A DNA stretch of 64,000 bases from Medicago truncatula (taxonomy: Eukaryota; Streptophyta; Magnoliopsida; Fabales; Fabaceae): positions 15,095,001 to 15,159,000 of the forward strand of contig NC_053043.1 of the NCBI RefSeq assembly GCF_003473485.1, in the 5' to 3' direction. The position numbers and the translations under genes are program-made. Each line of letters opens with the position of its first letter. The first letter of the stretch is position 1. The notes beneath the pieces were generated by a model. The model was not told where the DNA came from. It was given only the letters and a program-made list of their open reading frames with translations, and ran no database searches. Shown here one piece after another: positions 34,556-46,149 of the stretch.

Positions 34556-34665
34556 TTTTTTTTTTGTCAAGTAGCCTATTCGCTAGAGCTCACACAATTA
34601 AATTATGAAGAAGTGGAGTGTCCGGGGTTCGAACCCCGACCCCTGCATATAAAATACAATATCCC
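34556..34665 (-). repeat. Short dispersed repeat with tRNA-like box
   Basis: T-run, then gtcaagtagcctattcgcta and ggggttcgaaccccgacccc. The ggttcgaacc block resembles a B box, but no cloverleaf can be folded. The same family is seen at 60029-60110. Likely a short retroelement relic. Confidence 0.5.
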
Positions 34666-34719
34666 TTCAAACTATTTTAGGGCATTGAATAAAATCGTGT
34701 ATCTGAGATACATTAATTA

Positions 34720-37230
34720 AAGTAATTTGTCTGCCCATGCAATAGTTTCAATGTGTTGTTTTTTGTCATCATATTTAACAATATCACTTGACTATAGATA
34801 CTTTAATAACAATATTTTAATATTCATTAGGGTATTACACAATCAATCAAGCTAACTTAATGTTCACTTGAGAGAACTATTTGTTCTAAAGGCTTTATCA
34901 TGTTATGTTATGTAATGAAAATCATAATACTAAAGCAAATCCAATGAACATGGATATATACAACAAGAGCATACTGTAACACCATTCTATATGAACTTTG
35001 AAATACTTGCTACGTAAAATACCCAAACGACAGTTTTGAGTGGTTTCGAAACCAAAACCACCTACCCAAAAAATAATCAAGGAGTCTGTTTGAAACACTT
35101 CTCAAAAACTCTTTTTCAGTTTTTAAAAACTTGAAAATTAAAAATTTTTTTGCTAAACTATTTTTTAAAATTACAGTTTTCGAAACTGTTTTAAATTTTT
35201 TAGTTTTGGGGACTAAAACAAAAACATATAAAAGGATAACTATTGTGAGAAGAGGATTTGTATATTTCAAAAACTGAAAACAAAAACTATTTCAATTAGT
35301 CCCAAAAGGATTCTGATCCATTTTCAACCATTCAAAGCATCCCTATCAACGGATTGTGAGTTGGATGGATCTCGGGTTATGTGATTGGATATATTCGAGT
35401 TCATGGTTAAATTAGCATTTTGAGACCAAAATTGCAAGAAAGTGAAAACCGTAATAAGTAAAGAAGAAAAAGGCAACTTCAAGGATAAAGAAAATGAATG
35501 GGATGTGCGATTATATCTTATATCTTATCTCATTGATATATATTGACATGTTAAAAATGGATAAATATTAAATACATTCAATAATTAATGTATCTAGTTG
35601 ATCCTTATATCTTGTTGGCAAATATCGACAACTATGAGACAATAAGTTATAGTATTAAGGTTCTTCGTAAGGATATTGACATAGAAGACATGTTTTTGAT
35701 GAAGAACATGAACATAAGATCTAATGATTTTATATGTTTAGAGTGAGTAGATTATGAATAATTTTTTTCTTTCTTGCGATAAGCCAAAGGATAGGTTATG
35801 CATTAAGGTAGTCTAAATAGTGTGATACATCCATCAATATATCCCGCCTACTCACAATATTTTATTAAAAAAAAAAAACATTTTTTACATCTTTTTTTTT
35901 ACGTTTTTACATTAATGATTTTAATTTAGTACAAAATAATATTATTAATAATTATAATTATAACAAAAAGACGATTTTAACTGTTAGTAATATTAAAAAT
36001 ACAATGTATGGACCATGTTTACAAAATAAAATGCAACGAGAGTACTATTTGTAGGCAACATTAGGACAATTTTTGTGAGAATAACCTGTGGCCCGACACA
36101 TTTTTTTTGTGAGAAATAATTCAGTTAAAAAAATAAAGAAAAAAAAAAAAAATACCAGTAGGATCACTCCATCTTAGTTGAAGCCATGATGAAGGATGGA
36201 GAAATAATTTTAATAAAAAATTAAAAACTAAAAAAGTGCATTGGATGGTGCCATCTGAGATGGAGTCATCCTGAATCGAAGTTAATTGGAAAACTTGAAA
36301 TGAATTTGAATAAGACGAGAAAGACAAACAACGACGTACAAAGACGACGAACAAAATAACGTCGTACTAAGACCATGATATCACAAAAGTAAAAACTAAA
36401 TAAATGTGAAAATCATTAATTAAAATAAAATAGAAAGAGAAAAATGATTTTTTTTTTTGAGAGAATGAGAAAAATGATTTAGAGGGTTGATTTATGGTAA
36501 AAAAAATCCCACTCTCTTTGATAAATAAAAGAGAAAAAAATTAAAGTTTCATTTAACAGCTCGCAAGAGAGAAATTTTAAAGGAGATATATAGATTAGAC
36601 ACACACTATACTATATATAAGTGCAAATTGAAGATAAAATTATTATCTTAAGATTCTGTCCCAAATCTGTCTATGTCTCTATTTGAGACAGATTTTAGAC
36701 AAATTTTAAAGGAGATATAATGTTATTTAACTGAAGTTGCTTTTGTCCCAAATGTATGCGAAAATTTGAGCCTACGATTTTTTTTTTTTTTTGAAAGGAA
36801 GTTATATTGACAGGCTTATCTGAACAAACTTTTTTTATTGATAGACTTCAATAATTTATTTTTTCTCAAAAAAAATGTCTTTATTTTATTTTTGGTAAAT
36901 ATACGTACATTGATCTATAAATCCTAACTTAACAGACAAATATCGAAATTGCAAAGCTGGATGTCGTGATCCGGATTCGAACCCGGGACCTCATATTGTG
37001 TGTGTGTTTAATTTCAGTGGATTATCTAAGACAAAAAAAAAATATACCTACATTGTAATATTATATTAGAAAATAGTTTTTAAAAATGATATCAAATAAT
37101 CACACAATTAATAATTTTAGTAATATACTGTAAATATCTAAAAGCTAACGGTCAAATAAAAAATCCTATTAGTAATCAATGTGCATGCATCTATACAGGA
37201 TAATATATTTTATACATAGATGGAATGGCA
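34720..37230. other. Intergenic, nothing but a short tRNA-like relic
   Basis: AT-rich DNA without genes. A short ccggattcgaacccgggacc segment near 36971 is another tRNA-like repeat relic. Poly-A and poly-T runs are frequent. Confidence 0.45.
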
Positions 37231-37239
37231 ATAAAGTGA

Positions 37240-37580
37240 CAATATTTTTTACATAGATGAAATGCCAATAAAGTGACAACAAATAAAAATGCCAGCTTGA
37301 TATTAGTCACACATACATCTAATCCCATATAAAAATCGAACAAAGTATATCATCTTTTACATAGATGGAATGCAAGTGACAACATTTTACTGTTAAAAAT
37401 GTCAGTTGTATATTAGTCACACATACATCTAATGCCATATAGAAATCGAACAAAGTATATCATCTTTTACATAGATGGAAGTGACAACATTTTACTGATA
37501 AAAATGCCAACTGTATATTAGTCACACATACATCTAATGTCATCCAGAAATCAAACAAAGTATATCAAATTTGACTATTT
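37240..37580. repeat. Three 104-110-bp tandem repeats upstream of MADS copy 1
   Basis: The block tattagtcacacatacatct occurs at 37301, 37411 and 37515, each preceded by acatagatgga-like and followed by atcgaacaaagtatatcat-like sequence. The array ends about 100 bp before the MADS start codon and could include promoter elements. Confidence 0.8.
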
Positions 37581-37684
37581 ATACAAAAAAAATTAACAAG
37601 AAAAATCACAAAAAAAAATATATCACAACAAACAGTTTTCTTTTTTTCCTTTAATTTTCTTCATTCTAGTCAAGACTAACAATC

Positions 37685-38204
37685 ATGACTAGGAAAAAGG
37701 TGAAGCTCACCTTCATTGTCAATGACGCTGCTCAGAAAGCAACCTATAAAAAAAGAAAGAATAATTTATTGAAGAAGGTCGATGAACTAAGCACGCTTTG
37801 TGGTATTGAAGCATGTGCTATAGTTCAAGGTCCTCATGAACCTCAACCTCATATTTGGCCATCATCATGGGGAGTTCATAGGGTGCTCTCAAAATTCAGG
37901 ACTATGCCTGAATTAGAGAAGAACAAGAAAATGATGAACCAAGAGACATTCATGAGGCAACGGGTTTTGAAGGCTAAGGAGAAAGTGGAAAAACTAAGGA
38001 AGGGAAACAGGGAGCAAGAGATGACAATGATCATGTTTCAATGTCTTAATTAATGCTGAAAAAATTATGCACGATGATACGTCAATGATTGATTTGAATG
38101 TTCTTGCTTGGTTGATTGATCAAAATTTGAAGGATATTCATAGAAGATTGGAAGAAGTGGATAATAATGGTCATCCAAGTCAAGTCATGACTACTCAAAG
38201 TTAA
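37685..38204 (+). pseudogene. Type I MADS gene, copy 1, C-terminal frameshift
   Basis: The ATG at 37685 starts MTRKKVKLTFIVNDAAQKAT with KKRKNNLLKKVDELSTLCGI, a MADS box of the M-gamma (AGL80-like) type, then the characteristic PHIWPSSWGVHRVL and MNQETFMRQRV segments. The frame stops at 38053 after 122 residues. Compared with copy 2 (40.6 kb), four extra bases (taat, 38046-38053) shift the frame; without them the homologous C-terminus would run to the TAA at 38202-38204. The DNA-binding part is intact, so a shortened protein could still be made. M-gamma MADS proteins usually act in the female gametophyte and endosperm. Confidence 0.75.
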
Positions 38205-38786
38205 GTTCAACTTCAAATGACGCCACCACCAACAATTTATAGATTAAATATTCTATGGTTGCTTAGGGTTGGTAGGTTTTATGTAATATGTTGTTCCATT
38301 TACCAAGTTGGTAGGGGTTTAATGATGTATGATTTGTATGGTTTTTTTTTCTTGAGCTACCCAACCTTCCTGTTTGTTTATGCTAAACTTGTTGTTCTTG
38401 TTTGTGTGTGTGTTTTTTTTGTTTTTTTTCGGGGTGGTTTGGTAAAGAGTTCGTGGTGCTTTGTGATTCGTGGAGGGGTGTAGTTTGTTTTTGGTTTTGG
38501 CTGTTGTGAGGTTTTGTTTGCTTAGAGTAGCAGCAGTTTGGACCATGGGTGAGCCTCAAGTTTTGGTGCTTATTTAGTTATGTTGTGTTTTCTTTGTTGT
38601 TTTTGGGATTTTTTATGAGAAAAGTTATAAAATTGAAATTAAAATATTTATTTTAATAATTGAAGGATGCAATTCAAGTTAACAATATCATCATCGGTAG
38701 TTAAAGCAAGATCTTACATACAAATTATAAAATAAATTTATTTAAACAAACTATTTTGTATCCAAAATTACAATTTGATATATTTT
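38205..38786. other. 3' flank of MADS copy 1, duplicated at 41.0 kb
   Basis: Matches 41005-41500 closely (accaacaatttatagattaa in both). No gene. Ends at the 9-bp target site of the next element. Confidence 0.7.
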
Positions 38787-38795
38787 AAAATCAAA

Positions 38796-40080
38796 GGTTA
38801 AATATGTCGATAATACCTGCAGATAGAGCTCGTTTGAATTTTAGTCCCTGCACTTACTAATCATTCCAAAATTTCCCCGCAATTTCTAATCACTTGAAAT
38901 TTTGTCCTAATTACTTTTGTTTGCATATGTGGCAAGTGATTACTTACGTGGCTCCAGCCGACTCAGCTTTTTACACATGAAATTCCCATTTTACAACCAG
39001 ATAGGTGAGAAATTACCAAAATACCCAGGGCTTTCCCTTCCTTCTTCCCTCTCTTGTTCCTTGTCCAAAATATCTTCTCACCATCCCTTAATGAACCCAG
39101 CAACACCATAAATATTCTTCCTTCTTTTTCATTCATCAGTCTCAATGAACCCAACAACACCATCGATCTCTTCACCACTGAACCACAAACAGACCCTCCG
39201 AATCTGAAACCACTGCCATCAGAGCCATAATCAAAACAAATCCATACAAACACCACCCTCTGATTCTGTTATGCACAACCAGATTTAATCTCTTTCCAAT
39301 GTTGGTTGACTTGTGTCACTTTTGTTGCCATAACGAAGCCATAATCAGAAAAACAACAACAAATTAACAATATCCACAATATCAAAACGTAGAAAAATCA
39401 ATAGAGATAATAACAATTACAAACATGTTTGTGTAAACATAAGAGGATTCAATGATAGATAAGATTCGAAGGAGACTAAGGAGCTCGATGGCGACGTCGA
39501 TTGTGCCGATTTCTAAGGAGCGCTTGATTTGGCGAATGATGAGACGTGAGTGGTAAGAGGAATAGGAAGGAAATGAATAAGGAGAAGGTGTGTAGATGAG
39601 TATTCAATTAGGTTCTCCAATTTGGCAAATTTGATTACCAGAGAATCTAGAGCTTCCCAATTCATCGGTGTTGATTCCATTGCTTTTGTATAAATTATCT
39701 ATCGAGAAGTTTATTTTGTGGGATTGTGAAAGAAAAAGAAGAACTGGCTTTTTATTTTATTTTCCTAAGGACAGAAGAATAGGGCGGACAGGGAAGAAAG
39801 AAGATAGTGGTATTTTGGTCTTTCCTTATGTGCATGGATATGTTAATGGCAAAATGGTCATTTCAGGTGGAAAATCCAGAGTCATCAATCCCCTTTCCCA
39901 GTCAGCTTCAGCTACGTCATCGCCACATTAGTAATCATGTGCCACATAAGCACTCAAACGTGATTAGGACCAAAAATTAAATGATTAGTAATTGCATGGA
40001 AATTTTGGAAGGATTAGTAAGTACAGAGACTAAAATTCAAACAAACCCTATTTGCTGGGACTATAGACATATTTAAGCCT
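38796..40080. mobile_element. Mutator-type element, 1,285 bp, long TIRs, 9-bp TSD
   Basis: The left end ggttaaatatgtc and the right end gacatatttaagcct begin inverted repeats of roughly 150-170 bp (tgaattttagtccctgcact on the left; the complement of the matching block on the right). The repeat aaaatcaaa flanks it at 38787-38795 and 40081-40089. The duplicated, uninterrupted target is present at about 41491-41520 (tattttaaaatcaaataaat). No transposase, so non-autonomous. It carries a host-gene-like fragment on the minus strand (39440-39680), making it Pack-MULE-like. Confidence 0.85.
39440..39680 (-). pseudogene. Captured LisH/CTLH (RanBPM-like) exon fragment
   Basis: Minus-strand ATG at 39680 reads MESTPMNWEALDSLVIKFAK followed by LENLIEYSS. 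After a frame change it continues SYHSRLIIRQIKRSLEIGTI and DVAIELLSLLRIL. This resembles the first exon of plant LisH/CTLH (RanBPM-like, CRA-domain) proteins, which have N-W-E-A-L-D-x-L, E-N-L-I-E, and R-L-I-I-R-Q-I-x-x-x-I/L-E-x-G-x-I-D segments. The rest of the gene is absent. Family identity is from memory. Confidence 0.45.
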
Positions 40081-40634
40081 AAAATCAAATAAATTTTACT
40101 CTAAATATACCTCTTTAAATAAAAATTTCATTCGATTCAAAATTCAATAGACAAAATACATATGTATACATATGTAGAAAAGCAATTAAAGTGATTGTTA
40201 CTACAAAATCACAGTCATTGAGATTCGTCCAACTTACATTTCTCTTTTTACTTTTTGTGATATAGGTCATACATAAATTCCTTAAAAAAAAAGGTCTTAC
40301 ATAAATATTAATTAAAGAAAATTTTCTTGGTGATTTATATGATATATTTTGTCTTCCTGAATTTAAATCAGGAAATTATATGTATATATATACTTGATTT
40401 AATCAAATTACCACATAATTGTGAAATATTTTTTACCATATACCTGATTAATTTTTTTAAGGACAACATACCTAATTAAATAAATTTATTTTTATCTGCT
40501 CACACTTACTATTTGACATATTTTCAAATCAAATCAGCTTTATTTTATAATTTTTTAAATACAAATTTCATTCTATTAAAATTAATATAATTAAAAAGTT
40601 TCAAAAATATATTTTCTTTTGACAGAAAAAGTTT
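40081..40634. other. Displaced 3' flank of MADS copy 1
   Basis: Up to about 40400 this matches 41500-41765, so it is the remainder of the duplicated unit on the far side of the Mutator-type insertion. No gene. Confidence 0.6.
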
Positions 40635-40996
40635 CAAACACACCCTATATTTGGCCATCACCATGAGGAGTTCATAGGGTGCTCTCAAAATTCAGGACTA
40701 TGCATGAATCGAAGAAGACCAAGAAAATTATGAACCAGGAGACATTCATGGTGCAAAGGGTTTTGAAGGTAAAGGAGAAAGTGAAAAAACTAAGGAAGGG
40801 CAACAGGGAAAATGAGATTACAATCATCATGTTTCAATGTATTAATGCTGAAGAAATTGTGCACAATGATATGTCAATGATTGATTTGAATGATCTTGCT
40901 TGGTTGATTGACCAAAATTTGAAGGAAACTGATAGAAGATTGGAAAAAGTGGATAATAATGGTCATATAAATCAAGTCATGACTACTCAAAGTTAA
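40635..40996 (+). pseudogene. Type I MADS gene, copy 2, lacks MADS box
   Basis: Homology to copy 1 begins abruptly near 40635 at the Pro-x-Trp-Pro-Ser segment, so the MADS box is missing. The first Trp codon after that segment is TGA. From 40679 the frame is open: VLSKFRTMHESKKTKKIMNQ, then a Lys-rich stretch and a C-terminus ending QVMTTQS at 40996. It keeps the C-terminal part that copy 1 has lost by frameshift. No start codon or promoter is evident. Confidence 0.75.
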
Positions 40997-41770
40997 GTTC
41001 AACTCCAAATGACACCACCACCAACAATTTATAGATTAAATATTCTATGGTTGTTTAGGGTTGGTAGGTTTTGTTTAATTTGTTGTACTATTTACCATGT
41101 TGGTAGAGGTTTGTTGATGTATGATTTATATGAGTTTTTTTTTCTCTTGGGCCACCCAACCTTTCTGTCATTGGTGCAATTGTTAACACTTAACATAAAG
41201 GTTTGTGCTAGGGTGGGAAGTATAGAGAGATGTGGATTTCTGCTGCACTTGTCGTGCATGTATGTGTGTTTTTTGTTTCGGGTGGTTTGGTATAAAGAGT
41301 TCGTAGTGCTCTGTGTTCCGTGTAAGAGTGTGGTCTGTTTTTTGTTATGGATTAGAGTAGCAGCGGTTTGGTCCTTGGAGCCTTAAGTTTTGGTACTTTA
41401 GTTATGTTTTGTTGCTTTTTTGTTTTGGGTATTTTTTTATGACAAAAGTTTAAAATAATTTACTCATTGACAAAAGTTATAAAATAATTTGACATATTTT
41501 AAAATCAAATAAATTTTACTGTAAACATAGCTCTTTAAATTAAAATTTCATTCGATTCATAATTCAATGGAGAGAATATATATGTAGAAAAGCAATTAAG
41601 TGATTATTAGTACAAAATCATACTCATTGAGATTTGTACAACTATACTTTTCTCTTTTTACTTTTCGTGATATAGGTCATACATAAATATTAGTTACCGA
41701 AATTGTGATTTATATGATATATTATGTTATCTTGAATTTAGATTAGGAAATTATTGTCTACCATATATAT
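40997..41770. other. 3' flank of MADS copy 2 (second half of the duplication)
   Basis: Parallels the flank of copy 1 and includes the empty target site of the 1,285-bp element near 41491-41520. Confidence 0.7.
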
Positions 41771-42075
41771 TGTCCAACACTACCTTTGAGTCCATCTCAA
41801 AATGCACATTTGTCAGCTGAAGGTCACGAACCCACTGAAGAGCAAAAAACAGTCTGAGTGCCTCTCCCAAATCAACATCAAGTAACAATGATAGCTACTC
41901 CACTTCAGCCAACACAAAACGACCTTCATCATCTCGAATATATATACAAAGGCCAACTTTGTTTAACACATGAGAGAAAGAGAAGTTCACATTACATTTA
42001 TAACAACATGCACTTGGTTTGTGCCAAACAATCATTTTAGTGTGATGATTTTGATTAGGGACAAGGGTTATGATA
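41757..42075 (-). pseudogene. LINE RNase H-domain fragment
   Basis: The minus strand reads WHKPSACCYKCNVNFSFSHV, then IYIRDDEGRFVLAEVE, an in-frame TAG, and DVDLGEALRLFFALQWVRDL, with VHFEMDSKVVLDNIYG at the end. This is the C-terminal RNase H-like (RVT_3) domain of plant LINE ORF2; one catalytic Asp is replaced (CNVN for CNVD) and there is a stop. Confidence 0.75.
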
Positions 42076-42099
42076 AGTTGCACATTGACCCAACTATTG

Positions 42100-43790
42100 A
42101 AAAGAGTGCTCTAACCCGATATCACCTATACATAATTTAAATCATGTCCCTTAGATAGTAAGGCCGATTAAGCCTCAAACTAAATCAAAAGATCAATTGT
42201 GAAACAATACATTATCTACAAAACATTAATAACATATTTAAACTAAAGATTACATTGAAAGCACCAGCCATATTAAGTATATGTTTGCTTTGGCATTTAC
42301 AAGGACATTCACATGTTTCAAAGTCTTTTTATCGTGAAAAATAGAAGCTAAAAACACTAGCTTCTCTCTAGATGTGTGTCCAGTAGCAGTGCACTCCATA
42401 AACAAAAATAGACTAAGAGTACTACACAAATTCCTCTCTATTTACATCAAATCCCAAAACAAAAAAGAGTTTAGTTACGCATTGAATGCATAACTAACAA
42501 AATAAGGTAGATAGATGTTGGAGATGCATCGAGATATATGGTTCTCTCTTTCTCTATCTTATCTCTCATTCATTTTATGTCTGCATCCAATTCTTTATGG
42601 TTTAACTTAACACTGTTTTTCTGTTTCAAACTGAAGTTAAATGTTTTGACAAAGAACTAATGCATTTAATCTTTTACAAACAAGTTTCCGTAAAAGAAAT
42701 GGTTAATCAATTATTTTTTTTAAAATATTGGAACACATTTCAAATTCCTCTTGTATTTTTCATCGATCTTCAATTGGTATCAAGCTCCAATCTCTTGTCT
42801 GACCCTTAACCTTGGAAGAGTGAAAATCCTTTTTGATTATGGAAATAACTCAAGTATTATGGCTTAAACTTTGTTCCAAGTTTTTTGTCTCAAATTCAGT
42901 TTCCTCTTATTTTAAACAGGTTGAACAAAAACTCTATGTTAAAAGATCGGTATTGGTGTTTTATTAGAAGTCAACAATATTTCAGTAAAAAAATAAAATG
43001 AAGTCAACAATATATACACACACATAAAGATGGAACACATTCAACCTATGTAATGTTATATCATTGTTACACCACTCAATATTATCATATTTAATACATA
43101 TTTTTCAAATTTAATTTTAAGCTTATATCATATAGATTATCTATGTAAAATCTTGCATGAATTTAAAATCACTTCATATGTTATTGATAACTCATCAAGA
43201 TGAACAATGTTCAATAAAAACACATAAATCGTTAATCTTGATGAGTCTTAGTGATATATCAAATAATTTAAGATTTATGTAAAGTTTTATACGGATGATC
43301 TATTTAATATAAATTTAAAATTCAACGTTTAAATTTGGTAAAATATGTATCGAGTAAATCACTGTTGTAATCTGATCATTATATACACACACACACTTTA
43401 TGAGTAAGTGAAATTGACCAGACAAATATAGAAGCAAACTATGTTGCAAAGGAATTCAATGCACTTATCAATTCAAATTTCATTTAATTTACTTAAGGTC
43501 ATGCTAATTTGAGAGCACAAGTTAACATTTGGTTTTAACTTAAAGACTCATTAGTTGAAAATGTCAAATGAGTCTTAAGTTAAATTCAATGTCACTTAAT
43601 ATAGTTGGTAAACTTTATTGACCTGACCAAAAGGAATTCAATGCACTTATCAATTCAAATTTAAAGTAAATTTTATAAATTTGTAATAAGTTAAAATGAA
43701 TTCAATGTCACTATTAAATGTATAAATTTTAATAAGTTAAAAAGAATTCAATGTCACTATTAAAATGTATAAATATTTAAAATTAAAATA
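42100..43790. other. Intergenic, nothing recognised
   Basis: AT-rich; a short (CA)n near 43386. A 20-bp block caaaaggaattcaatgcact-type sequence recurs at about 43448 and 43626. No genes. Confidence 0.45.
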
Positions 43791-43794
43791 TGGG

Positions 43795-43962
43795 TCATGC
43801 TAACCGGTGCCTATCATACCGAAAAAATAAAATTATTATCATAAAAGGAAATTGTTTTTGACTTTTTATAAATTAATTACACAATTTCAATACATTAACT
43901 ACTATATAATTTCCTTTTTAGCATGCTTAATCAATAAACGGGGGCACCGGTTAGCATTTTCC
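43795..43962. mobile_element. MITE with catgctaaccggtgcc ends
   Basis: tcatgctaaccggtgcct at the left and ggcaccggttagcatttt at the right are inverted repeats about 170 bp apart. Non-coding. Related ends (catgttaacttgtg types) occur scattered through 43.5-45.6 kb, at 55.2 kb and at 62.4 kb. Confidence 0.65.
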
Positions 43963-44244
43963 TTGAAATATTACATTTTTGAAGGGTAAAATTTATTAAT
44001 AGTAGTGACATTATTGGTCAAATTACAATTGTCTCAAGTAAATTTCGTCCCATGGAATTAAAAAGTCAAACTTCAAATATATTAGCACTTAGTAGATACA
44101 TTTATTAATTTTGTTTCTTTTTATAAGACTCATTTGACATTTCCAACTACATTTATTTTTTCTTTACAAATATACCCCTATTTATTTTACATTTTTTCTT
44201 CAATCAACAATAAATAATACTATGTTGAAAACAAAAACTAATTT

Positions 44245-44423
44245 AACCAAGTTGCTTGGGCTCCGGTGGCAAGGAACACCTTCCAAGGACGTACCCGGGG
44301 AATACAGGGTTCGATTTCCAGGGGGAACAACGCTTGACCAGTGTGCATGACTCTACGCACGAGCCAAATTAGTCGCCTACTAAAGGTGGATTAGAAACCG
44401 GTGCAAAAGCAACAAAAAAAAAT
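44245..44423 (+). mobile_element. tRNA-derived SINE with 13-bp target duplication
   Basis: Body includes ggctccggtggcaaggaaca, a B-box-like gggttcgatttcc and an A-rich end. The repeat caaaaactaattt flanks it at 44232-44244 and 44424-44436. A different family from the SINE at 2.7 kb. Confidence 0.75.
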
Positions 44424-44559
44424 CAAAAACTAATTTTCTTTCTTAAAGATAAAATTGTAAACGCAATAGTAATAACAAACAAATTTAATATTATTATCAA
44501 TTTTTTATATCCCGTGATTTGACCAAAATGGTCCTATAATTAGGGACGGGGTAATACAT

Positions 44560-45560
44560 AACTAAAAACACTAATTAGTCATAGAGACTCAAGATTTCAG
44601 CTCAGTGTAAAGAGTTTAAATTTCCCCTCATAAAAAGATAGCAAATGCTAACTTGTGTCTCAAAGGCACATGTTAATTAGGAACTCATAGTAGAAATATA
44701 CATAGCAAAAGTCGTGCATTCAACTTCTTAAAAGTTAAACTATCATATTTTTCAATGTAAAATTGCTCTTTTTAGGTTTCTTAACACGTGTCCTTAGGAC
44801 ACAAGTTAACATGACCCTAAAAAGATATAGAACATAAATTTGTAGCCTCATGTGTCTGAGCTCAAATCTCACTGGAACAGTTATAAAAGTATCATTATTA
44901 ATAGGAAAATGTTAACTTGTGCCCTTGGGCATAAGTTAAAAAACCAAATTTAAAAGGTTTTTATTAAAATTTATGTATTTAATGTCTTAAAAGTTGCAAA
45001 AGTTATACTTTCAATATAAAATATATTTTTAATTTTTATTTTAAACTCCTTAACTTCCTGCCTTTATTTAACATGACCCTTATTAATAACACTAATTGTT
45101 TTCTTAAAAGTAATAATTACACTAGGTGTTGGAAAACAAAAATAATTTTTCTTAAATTTTGTGAAAACTGCAAATTTTATTATGGTAAGAATATCATTAA
45201 TTAAAATGACTCACACTACCAACAAAAATTAAAATGACTCTAGCGGTTATTTTACAACTATCCAAAAGTTTATCTCTAAATTTTACAAGACCACGTCTTA
45301 CTAGTGCTCTAACACCTCTTGGACAACTACAAAGAGTGTTTCAAAATTATTTTTTAAGGTTCTCAAATGTGAAAAGTATTCTTTTTAAAAATTAAATATT
45401 ATAAATTTTAATGCATTGGTTATATAAATTTTTATAAGAACTTATTATAAATGGTTGACATTTCCTTTAAAAAGTGACCGAGTAATAAGTTATGTTGACA
45501 TTTCTCTGTGCATTTTCGATGACTCTATAAATTTGAACAGTGTTTTTTTTTAGGGTTGGG
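44560..45560. repeat. Cluster of MITE termini with acaagttaaca motif
   Basis: Repeated short blocks such as gctaacttgtgtctcaaagg, gtgtccttaggacacaagtt and gcataagttaaaaaacc in both orientations. These look like ends of an inverted-repeat family, but I cannot pair them into bounded elements. Confidence 0.45.
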
Positions 45561-45633
45561 TTAACTTGGACACAAGTTAAAAAGGTAAAAATGGAAGTAA
45601 GAAATAAATTTTGTCTTGAAAACATAAGATTTT

Positions 45634-46149
45634 GGGTTAATGCTATTTTGGTCCCTTAAGTATTTACTTCCTCCGTTTCAAAATTTACATTTAGGTTCAT
45701 TCATTTAATGATGTATGTGGTCTATATTATGAACCACATACATCATTAAATGAATGAACCTAAAAAGTGAATTTTGCTTATATTTTGATACGGAGGAAGT
45801 AATTGGTATCGCTTTGGTCCCTTAACTAAAAAAAAAGATTGTTTGAGTACTTTAAGTTTTTTTTTACTCTCGTTTTGGTCCCTTCAGTTAAGTTTCCATT
45901 AGGTTTAATAAAATAATTTTTTTTGTCAAAAAAATTATTGTTTTTTGTAAAAAGAATAATCTCAAAGCCAATGACAAGGTGACACGTGTTCAGGAGTTAA
46001 CTTTTTTTTAAAACCCTAACAGAAACCTAACAGAAGGGACCAAAACGAGACTAAAAAAAAACTTAAAGTACTAAAACAATTTTTTTTTTAGTTAAGAGAC
46101 CAAAACGATTCCAACTAAATACTTAAGGAACCAAAAGAGCATTCAAACC
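45634..46149. mobile_element. Mutator-type MITE, 9-bp TSD
   Basis: Flanked by taagatttt at 45625-45633 and 46150-46158. The ends gggttaatgctattttggtc and its near complement begin inverted repeats of about 170 bp that make the element largely palindromic. It is the same family as the MITE that carries the FAR1 MULE at 9.5-15.5 kb. A Stowaway element has inserted in its left arm. Confidence 0.85.
45667..45799. mobile_element. 133-bp Stowaway MITE nested in the Mutator MITE
   Basis: cttcctccgtttcaaaattt ... gatacggaggaag with TA at 45665-45666 and 45800-45801. The centre is a near-perfect hairpin: 45691-45721 pairs with 45733-45763 around an 11-base loop. Confidence 0.85.

Noticed and set aside
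34615-34645. tRNA-like ggttcgaacc block
   Set aside because: No cloverleaf or acceptor stem; the same block occurs in other short dispersed repeats at 36.97 and 60.05 kb.
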